Assembly (NCBI GenBank): GCA_031289935.1
Contig: JAITON010000206.1
Location: forward strand, 1 to 9,098
DNA from: Treponema sp.
Lineage (GTDB): Bacteria > Spirochaetota > Spirochaetia > Treponematales > Breznakiellaceae
Length of the DNA stretch: 9,098 nt
Direction: 5' to 3'
Shown here: piece by piece, positions 1-4,849 of the stretch
Position numbering within the stretch: the first letter of the stretch is position 1
Layout of the letters: each line of letters opens with the position of its first letter
The notes under the pieces: generated by a model
Seen by the model: the letters and a program-made list of their open reading frames with translations, nothing else
Database searches by the model: none
What the model was told of the DNA's origin: nothing
Program-made: the position numbers and the translations under genes

Positions 1-399
1 GGGTCATAGTCTTAAGACTGCGGGTATCTGTCCTATGAATGCGGGGCAGTGTCTTAATTAGTCGGGTCGTAGTCTTAAGACTGCGGGTCATAGTCTTAAG
101 ACTGCGGGTCATAGTCTTAAGACTGCGAGGCATAGTCTTAAGACTGCGAGGCATAGTCTTAAGACTGCGAGGCATAGTCTTAAGACAGCGGGTCATTGTC
201 TTAAGACAGCGGGTCATTGTCTTAAGACAGCGGGTCATTGTCTTAAGACAACGGGTCATTGTCTAAAGACAACGGGTCGCGGTCCGCTATTCGCGCTGCA
301 TTGTCTGTAAGACAATGCACGAAGTCTTAAGACAACGGGCTATAGTTTTAAGACTGCGGGGCATTGTCTAAAGACAACGGGTCATTGTCTTAAGACAAT
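1..399. repeat. Tandem array of nineteen 21-bp units, each centred on a palindrome
   Basis: Nineteen consecutive 21-bp units fill this stretch exactly, in one unbroken register (unit starts 1, 22, 43 and so on to 379). A typical unit starts GGGTCAT and then has GTCTTAAGAC at unit positions 9-18. Twelve units (1, 4-12, 16, 19) keep this 10-bp palindrome intact. Units 2, 3 and 14 are strongly degraded; unit 15 has one inserted base inside the palindrome yet the array returns to phase. Variant types sit in runs: 4-6 begin GGGTC, 7-9 begin GAGGC, 10-13 have CATTG. Such runs suggest local duplication of neighbouring units. A faint unit at 442-462 (about 15 of 21 bases matching) is still in register. 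There are no unique spacers, so this is not CRISPR. The first unit starts at base 1, so the array probably extends beyond the window. Function is unknown: a binding array for a dimeric protein, an RNA hairpin series or a neutral minisatellite are all possible. Confidence 0.95.
297..319. repeat. 23-bp inverted repeat inside the array
   Basis: Perfect 10-bp arms TGCATTGTCT (297-306) and AGACAATGCA (310-319) flank the trinucleotide GTA. This is a lengthened version of the dyad in the neighbouring 21-bp units, lying between the most degraded unit (274-294) and a good one (316-336). It could form a hairpin in single-stranded DNA or RNA, or be a stronger protein-binding dyad than its neighbours. 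Confidence 0.75.
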
Positions 400-400
400 G
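383..400. repeat. 18-bp perfect palindrome at the last intact array unit
   Basis: CATTGTCTTAAGACAATG is fully self-complementary. It is the longest uninterrupted palindrome in the array; most other units have a 10-12 bp symmetric core. It marks the right-hand end of the well-conserved part of the array, facing the 3' end of thiB. Confidence 0.8.
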
Positions 401-473
401 ACTCAGAAGTAAGACCGGATGAGCCAAAAAGTACCAAAAATGAGTCAAAGTCTCAAGAAAGGCGGCCCTTATG
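400..473. other. Decayed edge of the array, no gene seen
   Basis: AT-richer stretch between the last clear 21-bp unit and the end of thiB. The segment at 442-462 still resembles a repeat unit and is in phase with the array; the two segments between (400-441) are nearly unrecognisable. I see no open frame with a ribosome binding site here. Confidence 0.5.
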
Positions 474-491
474 CGCTGACGATCGTCAGCG
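474..491 (-). terminator. 18-bp palindrome overlapping the thiB stop; possible mRNA 3'-end hairpin
   Basis: CGCTGACGATCGTCAGCG is a perfect palindrome containing the TGA stop of thiB (486-488). As RNA it would fold into a 7-bp stem with a GAUC tetraloop. The leftward transcript beyond it lacks an immediate U-tract, so an intrinsic terminator is uncertain. It may protect the 3' end or bind a protein. Confidence 0.35.
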
Positions 492-1514
492 AATAAAGGA
501 ACGCAGGCCGCTCATCAGGGCCGCCCAGGCCGAAAGGTCCGCCGCCTGAGCCGCCGGGGGCCGCAGAGGCGTCCCGCTCTTGGGGTTTATCCTGAAGGAA
601 TCAGGCAGGGGAATGTCGATGACCGGATACATCCAGTTTCCCAAAGGAATCGTCTCCTGGAAGGCCGGGGAAAGCATAAAGTCCAGGAAACGTTTCGCGT
701 TATCCTGGTGTTTCCCCGCGCCCAGAAGCCCCGCCGCCTCAATCTGAATGGGATGGCCTCCGGCGAAAACCGCCGCCCGGTAGCGGTCCGTGCCCTCGTA
801 CTCCAGATGATAGCCCGGGCTCGTGGTATAGGAGAGCGCCAGGGGGGCTTCACCGGCGGTAAAGAGCCCGTAGCCCGAATCCCAGCTTTCGGCGATAGTC
901 AGGATCGAGGGCGCCAGCCGCCGCCAGTAATCCTGCCAGGAATCCGCGTAAACCGCCTGCACCCAGCCGAAGAAACCCAGGCCCGGCGAGGAGGTCCGGG
1001 GGTCCATCAGGATGATCTTGTTCCGGTATTCCGGGGCGGTAAGGTCCTCCAGGCTCGCCGGGGGGCTCGATACCCGCTCGCTGTCGTAGACAAAGGCAAA
1101 ATAGCTGTAATCCAGGGGGATGAGCCGCCAGTCCGGGTCGAGGACGAGCTCCGGGAAGACGGCGGCGGCCCCGGCGGGCCGGTAGGCTTCGAAGAGCCCC
1201 GAGGCCAGGGCCTTTTCCGCCAGATTCTGATCCAGGCCCAGGATGATGTCCGCCCCCGCGCCTGCGCCTTCGAGAAGCAGCCGGGAAAGGAGGGACCCCG
1301 CGTCCCCGTGGCTTACCCATTGGAGGCTGATACCGGTCTCCGCCAGGAAGCGCCGGGCGATTTCCGGCCCCGGACCCCATTCGGAGATAAAGGAATCGTA
1401 GGTCCAGATGACCAGTTCCCCCCCGGGGCTCCCCGGCGCAGGCATTGATTGACTCCGGGAACAGGCCGTTCCCAGGACCGCGGCTAAACAGAAAAGGACT
1501 TTGAGCTTTTGCAT
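486..1514 (-). CDS. thiB: Thiamine/TPP ABC transporter substrate-binding lipoprotein (ThiB/TbpA family)
   Basis: Extracytoplasmic binding protein that captures thiamine and its phosphates and delivers them to an ABC importer. The 342-residue product starts with a lipoprotein signal: basic MQKLK, a hydrophobic stretch, then L-G-T-A-C with Cys18 as the likely lipidated residue; this loose lipobox is usual for spirochaetes. The mature part follows the ThiB/TbpA family closely: TYDSF..EWGPGP (39-50), LLSRL..EG then DIILGLDQNL (75-98), LSYTTSPGYH (227-236) and IPLGNWMYPV (289-298). Length is slightly above the roughly 330 residues of the Escherichia coli protein. The ATG at 1514-1512 is fixed by GGAGG (1523-1519), four bases upstream and inside the TPP aptamer, so thiamine status should control translation. 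No thiP (permease) or thiQ (ATPase) follows: the next 480 bases hold only a palindrome and the repeat array. The partners must lie elsewhere or beyond the array. Confidence 0.95.
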   Translation of the reverse strand: MQKLKVLFCLAAVLGTACSRSQSMPAPGSPGGELVIWTYDSFISEWGPGPEIARRFLAETGISLQWVSHGDAGSLLSRLLLEGAGAGADIILGLDQNLAEKALASGLFEAYRPAGAAAVFPELVLDPDWRLIPLDYSYFAFVYDSERVSSPPASLEDLTAPEYRNKIILMDPRTSSPGLGFFGWVQAVYADSWQDYWRRLAPSILTIAESWDSGYGLFTAGEAPLALSYTTSPGYHLEYEGTDRYRAAVFAGGHPIQIEAAGLLGAGKHQDNAKRFLDFMLSPAFQETIPLGNWMYPVIDIPLPDSFRINPKSGTPLRPPAAQAADLSAWAALMSGLRSFIR

Positions 1515-1643
1515 GCTCCCTCCGCCGGCATTATCCGGATCAGGTTCTACGGGTATAATCTCAGGCTTTCACGGCAGCGCCCTGGCAACGCCAGGGCTTC
1601 GCCAATGCAAGCATTGGCGAAGCCAATGCAAGTCACCCCTACC
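1515..1643 (-). promoter_or_regulatory. TPP riboswitch (THI element) controlling thiB
   Basis: On the minus strand all hallmark TPP aptamer blocks occur in order: GGGGUG (1639-1634), CUGAGA (1564-1559), then UACCCG, ACCUGAUCCGGAUAAUG, a CCGG/CCGG hairpin (P5) and GCGGAGGGA ending at 1517. GGGG can pair with the CCC of UACCCG (P2). Between the first two blocks, where P3 belongs, there is a long GC-rich insertion with strong hairpins. The 3' end of the aptamer contains the thiB Shine-Dalgarno GGAGG and stops two bases before the AUG. TPP binding should therefore hide the ribosome site directly, without a separate expression platform. A TPP riboswitch ahead of a thiamine transporter operon is known in Treponema denticola. 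The P1 helix is not obvious; GCUUCC (1650-1645) could pair with GGGAGC (1520-1515). Confidence 0.93.
1580..1632 (-). repeat. Palindromic repeat cluster in the riboswitch P3 arm
   Basis: Three nested inverted repeats lie inside the aptamer. A 14-bp perfect inverted repeat has arms at 1595-1608 and 1611-1624, separated by AA; it would fold as a 12-bp stem with a six-base loop. A second has 7-bp arms CCCTGGC (1580-1586) and GCCAGGG (1590-1596) around AAC. The string GCCAATGCAAG occurs twice (1601-1611 and 1622-1632), so GCATTGGC...GCCAATGC can form a competing hairpin. The pattern looks like a small mobile or dispersed palindromic repeat inserted into P3, which tolerates length variation in TPP riboswitches. 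Confidence 0.8.
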
Positions 1644-1648
1644 GGGGA

Positions 1649-1677
1649 AGCCTAACCGGGGACGGGGATCCTGTCAA
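1649..1677 (-). promoter_or_regulatory. Sigma-70-like promoter for the riboswitch-thiB transcript
   Basis: Minus-strand TTGACA (1677-1672) is a perfect -35 box. After a 17-bp spacer comes TAGGCT (1654-1649), a weaker -10 box (3 of 6, with the key T-A and final T). Transcription would begin near 1643-1642, a few bases before the first conserved aptamer block. Such a start would make the aptamer the very 5' end of the mRNA and would exclude the 5' strand of the possible long P1. Confidence 0.55.
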
Positions 1678-1756
1678 GGAGCGGCGGTATGTACCCTGCG
1701 CGGGGAATCAATAAGAGGGCCTGAAATACCGATAGAGAAAGAAGGAGCATATTTTG

Positions 1757-2344
1757 ATGAACGACAGGGACCATTCCCCATCAGGGCCGGAGGGGGGGCG
1801 CCCCGTACCGGAACGGGAAACAGTCTTTTATTACAACCGGGAGCGCCGCCTGGAAAAAGCGCCCCCGGCGGTGCAAGCGCTCTATACCGCGGCGCCTCCC
1901 CGGGGCGGGCTGATCCGTCCGCTGGTGGCCACCAAGGGGAACCGGATCATCTTTACGTCCATTGTCATCATGCTGGGGCTCATCCTGGTCTATTCCTTCT
2001 TCCTGGCCCCCAACGGGAACCGGGCCGAGCTGGGGGGGAACCGGATTTCCGCCACGGCCTTCCGCTACCCGGGGGACGGGGAAAAGGCGGGGGTAAGCTA
2101 TATCGCCTTACGGAAGGAGGCGCAGCATGAGCGGGCTTACACGGGCTCTGTAGAGCTGGCGGTGTCGATTCCCGGCGCATCTCTGGAGGCCGGTGATGAG
2201 CCGCCTATTGCGGTGAACCAGGTATTCTTTAGCCTGGAGAGCCCGGAGGAGTTCCGTTTTTCCGTGCCCTTTGAAGCGGCGGAACTTATCATTCTGATTC
2301 AGGCCGGCGAAGAGATGCGCAGCCTGCGGATACGGCCGGAGTAG
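1757..2344 (+). CDS. Unrecognised single-pass membrane protein
   Basis: I do not recognise this 195-residue protein. It has a hydrophilic N-terminal region of about 62 residues rich in Arg, Pro and Glu, one strong transmembrane segment (about 63-84, NRIIFTSIVIMLGLILVYSF), and a C-terminal domain of about 110 residues with alternating hydrophobic pattern that looks beta-rich. There is no cleavable signal or lipobox. Basic residues precede the helix, so the C-terminal domain should face the periplasm. I place the start at the ATG at 1757, nine bases after AAGGAG (1742-1747); a TTG codon directly before it (1754) is less likely. The next gene begins 5 nt after this stop, so the two are probably cotranscribed. 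I see no convincing plus-strand promoter in 1680-1756. A conserved spirochaetal hypothetical protein is a reasonable guess only. Confidence 0.82.
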   Translation: MNDRDHSPSGPEGGRPVPERETVFYYNRERRLEKAPPAVQALYTAAPPRGGLIRPLVATKGNRIIFTSIVIMLGLILVYSFFLAPNGNRAELGGNRISATAFRYPGDGEKAGVSYIALRKEAQHERAYTGSVELAVSIPGASLEAGDEPPIAVNQVFFSLESPEEFRFSVPFEAAELIILIQAGEEMRSLRIRPE

Positions 2345-2349
2345 GGCCG

Positions 2350-3546
2350 GTGAAGGCGCGCGGTTTTATCGGGACCTATACGAAAGACGCCGGGGGCCGG
2401 GCGGAGGGTATCTACTCCTTTGTCCTGGACCCCCGGACCGGGGCGGTGGAGGATGTGCGGCTGGCTGCCCGGACCAGTAACCCGTCGTATCTGGCCCTGG
2501 CCCCTTCCGGGGAATTCCTTTACGCGGTCAACGAGCTCAATGGGGCGGAGGGGCCCGGCGGGCTGGTGTCGGCCTTTAGGGTCGATCCTGACCAGGGCGC
2601 CCTGGAGCTGCTCAACTGCCAAAGCAGCGGGGGTCAGAGCCCTTGCCACATTACCCTGGGCCCTTACCCTAGCGGCTTAGGCCTTTACCCTAGCGGCCGT
2701 GGCCCGTACTTCGCGGTGGTCTCCAATTACGGCGACGGGGTACTGGCGGTCCTTCCCCTGGAGTTTCCGGGGGGAGGGGGCCTGGGAGAAGCGGTCCAGC
2801 TTATCCGCCTTTCGGGGAGCGGCCCGGACCGGGAGCGGCAGGCCGGCCCCCACGCCCATTCCTTCTGGTTTAACCCCCGGCGGGGCTTCGGCCTGGCCTG
2901 CGATCTGGGGAGCGATATGCTCAGGGTCTATACCCTGCCTGGCCAGCCCAGGCCCCTGAGTGGTCAGGCCAGGGTCCTGGACCTGGCGGCTTCCTGCCCT
3001 GCCAGACCCGGCGCGGGACCACGGCACGCCTGCTTCCACCCTGCGGGGAACCGGGTCTATGTGCTGAATGAGCTTGACGCTACGGTAGACTGCTTCGCCT
3101 TCCGGGCTGACGGGAGCCTTGTCCGGCGGCAGACCGTGCCGCTGCTCCCGCCGGGCGTGTCACTGCTCCCGGCGGGCGGGCCGCCGCTCCCGGCGGGGGT
3201 TAGGGGCCCCTATACCGGGGCGGCTCTGAGGCTGGGGGGCCGTTTCCTCTACGCGTCCATCCGGGGCTATGATAGTATCGCCGTCTTTGGGGCCGGCGCC
3301 GGAAACGGGCGCCTATCAGGGGACGCCGGACGCCTGGAATGGCTGAGTTCCACCGCTTCCGGGGGAAGTTCCCCCCGGGATATATGCCTGGACCCTTCCG
3401 GGGGATTCCTCCTGGCCGCGCACCAGGATTCGGACAATATCACGGTCTTTCGCCTGGACCGGGCTCAGGGGCGGATACGTCAGATGGGCAGCTATCCGGT
3501 CCCTTCGCCGGTCTCGGTGGTATTCCAGGGGCTCTGTGCGGTTTAA
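2350..3546 (+). CDS. pgl: Lactonase-family beta-propeller, probable 6-phosphogluconolactonase
   Basis: Member of the seven-bladed lactonase family that includes E. coli Pgl, which hydrolyses 6-phosphogluconolactone in the oxidative pentose phosphate pathway. Family motifs are clear: FIGTYT at 6-11, NPSYLALAPSGEFLYAVNEL (44-63), SPCHITL (97-103), VSNYGDG (124-130), GPHAHSFWFNP (166-176), PRHACFHPAGNRVYVLNELD (224-243) and SPRDICLDPSG..LLAAHQDSDNITVF (341-367). The 398 residues exceed the usual 330-350. Part of the excess comes from two 7-residue tandem repeats, at 104-120 and 264-284. The GTG start puts the FIGTYT strand at the expected distance from the N-terminus; the ribosome site is weak (GGAGTAGGG spanning the upstream stop), suggesting translational coupling to the preceding gene. 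No signal peptide, so it should act in the cytoplasm. Some members of this family act on other lactones, so the substrate is inferred. Confidence 0.88.
   Translation: MKARGFIGTYTKDAGGRAEGIYSFVLDPRTGAVEDVRLAARTSNPSYLALAPSGEFLYAVNELNGAEGPGGLVSAFRVDPDQGALELLNCQSSGGQSPCHITLGPYPSGLGLYPSGRGPYFAVVSNYGDGVLAVLPLEFPGGGGLGEAVQLIRLSGSGPDRERQAGPHAHSFWFNPRRGFGLACDLGSDMLRVYTLPGQPRPLSGQARVLDLAASCPARPGAGPRHACFHPAGNRVYVLNELDATVDCFAFRADGSLVRRQTVPLLPPGVSLLPAGGPPLPAGVRGPYTGAALRLGGRFLYASIRGYDSIAVFGAGAGNGRLSGDAGRLEWLSSTASGGSSPRDICLDPSGGFLLAAHQDSDNITVFRLDRAQGRIRQMGSYPVPSPVSVVFQGLCAV
2659..2709 (+). repeat. In-frame 21-bp tandem repeat in the lactonase gene (site 1)
   Basis: Two full units, 2659-2679 and 2680-2700, and the first nine bases of a third (2701-2709) encode GPYPSGL, GLYPSGR and GPY. 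Relatives read straight from HITL through a PSGR-like turn into the YFAVVSNYGDG strand, so one 7-residue unit looks duplicated within a loop between propeller strands. Confidence 0.85.
3139..3201 (+). repeat. In-frame 21-bp tandem repeat in the lactonase gene (site 2)
   Basis: Three consecutive 21-bp units (3139-3159, 3160-3180, 3181-3201) encode PLLPPGV, SLLPAGG and PPLPAGV. The shared core CTCCCGGCGGG is well kept. The insertion lies before the RGPYTGAALRLGGRFLYAS strand, in a loop that is normally short. Its period equals that of site 1 and of the intergenic array at 1-399, though the sequences differ. Confidence 0.85.
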
Positions 3547-3629
3547 GGGGCCCCGGGGGGCGGCGTTTTGGAGGGACCGGCCTGAGAGATAGCAGGGAAT
3601 GGAGGGCCTCCGCGTTTTTCAGCCTGCTC
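3547..3629. other. Convergent intergenic gap; possible weak terminator
   Basis: The lactonase gene and prs converge here. Just after the lactonase stop, GCCC..GGGC (about 3550-3561) is followed by GGCGTTTT, a poor intrinsic terminator candidate for the plus strand. AGCCTG (3620-3625) and CAGGCT (3642-3647) form an inverted repeat across the prs stop, but no U-tract follows on either strand. Nothing else is evident. Confidence 0.25.
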
Positions 3630-4754
3630 CTAGTGCGAAAACAGGCTCGCCGACTTCAGGTAGGCTTCCACGTTAAATTCCTGGAGGAGCTTCCCCATGG
3701 GATCGTTGGTCTCGATGGTCCTGAGGATCTTTGCCGAAAGCTCCGCCGAGGGCACGACCTCCAGGCCTGGTAAGGATATCGAAGGGCCGCCTGCTGCGGC
3801 CGCCTGGGCGGGACAGCAGACCGTATCGGTTACCACCACCCGGTTGAGCAGGCCTCTCCGGGAAAGCGCCGAGAGCTTGTCCATGGCAGGGGCCGAAAAG
3901 ACCGCGTGTACCGCCATGATGTTGACCTCCGCCGGTTCCAGGGGTTCCAGGGCCAGGGCAAGCCGTTCCACGGAGCCTGCGGTATCGATCATATCGTCCA
4001 CGATCCAGAGGATTTTCCCTTTGATCGGCTCCGCAGAAAGGATATTGACGGACTCGACCGTATTGGTCTTGGTATAATCCCGTTGTTTATGGGCCACTAC
4101 CAGGGGCGCCCCAAAGGCATTGGCAAACTGCCGGGCAATCTGCTCGCCCCCGGCGTCCACGGAACAGAAGGCCCAGTTCGCACGGACCGTCTTTTCGAGC
4201 GTTTCCATGTTGCGGATATAATGGTTGCAGAGGTATTTCTGGAGCAGGGTCAGGGCGGGGATATCGTCGATGGCGCAGATCGTGGGGTCCAGCATAGACT
4301 TGGACTTATCAGAATGAAGCTGATAGGTAACGAAATGCCGGGTTCCTAGACTCGACAGGGTCTTGAGGTGGACCCAGAGGCCCACGGAACTGCGCCGGGC
4401 GGTCCGGTCGGACCGGGAACAGGACACAAAGGGCTCAAAAACAATGATCTTCCCTGCCTGGGAGCGTTTTACCGCGTCAATCGTGTGGTAGAGTTCGATT
4501 TTCGCCTCTTCCACGCCGATTCCCGCCTCGTTCCGGGCGCAGCTTGTAAAGATCACCACATCCTTGCCCCGGACGGAGGACTTGACCACTGCCTCTATCT
4601 CCCCGTCGGCAAAGCGGTCGACCCCCAGGATGTCGATCCCGTTAATCCGCTCGGCAAAAGCGGAAAAGCTGGGGAACCTGGCAAGGTAGTCCACCACCCG
4701 GCTGGCATAGCCCTTCATGGACCTGGTCGCGGTAATCACAAAGCTGTTAGTCAT
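3630..4754 (-). CDS. prs: Ribose-phosphate pyrophosphokinase (PRPP synthetase), divergent
   Basis: Converts ribose 5-phosphate and ATP to PRPP and AMP for nucleotide, histidine and NAD synthesis; cytoplasmic. Family landmarks, numbered from the ATG, are FADGEIEAVVKSSVRGKDVVIF (48-69), SRSDRTARRSSVG (113-125, in place of the usual ARQDRK segment), YQLHS with the conserved His (144-148), CSVDAGGEQIAR (197-208), the flexible-loop segment KQRDYTKTN (223-231) and the PRPP loop VDDMIDTAGS (252-261). At 374 residues it is longer than the usual 310-320; the extra length lies in insertions and an Ala/Gly-rich tract plus C-terminal tail after TDTVCC. Retained ATP, ribose-phosphate and PRPP motifs suggest an active enzyme. 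I chose the ATG at 4754, preceded by GGGGTGA, over the in-frame GTG at 4760, which lacks a good ribosome site. It is divergent from the ABC operon, about 95 bp away, and convergent with the lactonase gene. Confidence 0.9.
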   Translation of the reverse strand: MTNSFVITATRSMKGYASRVVDYLARFPSFSAFAERINGIDILGVDRFADGEIEAVVKSSVRGKDVVIFTSCARNEAGIGVEEAKIELYHTIDAVKRSQAGKIIVFEPFVSCSRSDRTARRSSVGLWVHLKTLSSLGTRHFVTYQLHSDKSKSMLDPTICAIDDIPALTLLQKYLCNHYIRNMETLEKTVRANWAFCSVDAGGEQIARQFANAFGAPLVVAHKQRDYTKTNTVESVNILSAEPIKGKILWIVDDMIDTAGSVERLALALEPLEPAEVNIMAVHAVFSAPAMDKLSALSRRGLLNRVVVTDTVCCPAQAAAAGGPSISLPGLEVVPSAELSAKILRTIETNDPMGKLLQEFNVEAYLKSASLFSH

Positions 4755-4813
4755 ATTCACCCCGTGCCGATAGGGTATCCTAAGCCGGTAAATAAAGCAA
4801 GGGAGAAATGGTC

Positions 4814-4843
4814 TTGGCGGAAGGGCGCAATCCCGGTTATTAT
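4814..4843 (+). promoter_or_regulatory. Sigma-70-like promoter for the Gld-type ABC operon
   Basis: TTGGCG (4814-4819, 4 of 6) and TATTAT (4838-4843, 5 of 6) are separated by 18 bp. The expected start, about seven bases after the -10 box, coincides with the A of the ATG at 4850. The mRNA would then be leaderless, which fits the lack of any Shine-Dalgarno sequence before that ATG. The box also overlaps the upstream alternative coding start, so both cannot be right for the same transcript. Confidence 0.4.
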
Positions 4844-4849
4844 CTCAGC

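Noticed and set aside
39..266. Plus-strand open frame of 75 codons made of VIVLRLR-type heptads
   Set aside because: It is a translation of the tandem repeat, with no ribosome binding site, and is ended by a single repeat variant. The 21-bp period alone explains the open frame.
1..399. CRISPR array
   Set aside because: Units are directly adjacent with no unique spacers, and no cas genes are present.
708..1448. Long plus-strand frame opposite thiB
   Set aside because: The minus-strand thiB protein matches its family end to end; the plus frame is an antisense by-product of GC-rich codon use, low in hydrophobic patterning and with no family motifs.
1678..1756. Promoter for the plus-strand membrane-protein/lactonase pair
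   Set aside because: A promoter is likely somewhere here, but no -35/-10 pair with acceptable match and spacing could be identified.
1501..2130. 209-codon plus-strand frame across the riboswitch and the start of the membrane-protein gene
   Set aside because: It reads through the TPP aptamer and is out of frame with the gene that has the ribosome site at 1742-1747; composition is typical of a shadow frame.
2934..2980. CCTGGCC/GGCCAGG inverted repeats in the lactonase gene as a regulatory hairpin
   Set aside because: Short, GC-rich and within well-conserved coding sequence; expected by chance at this base composition.
3620..3647. Inverted repeat AGCCTG/CAGGCT as a bidirectional terminator between the lactonase gene and prs
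   Set aside because: Only 6 bp per arm, a 16-base loop, and no U-tract on either strand.
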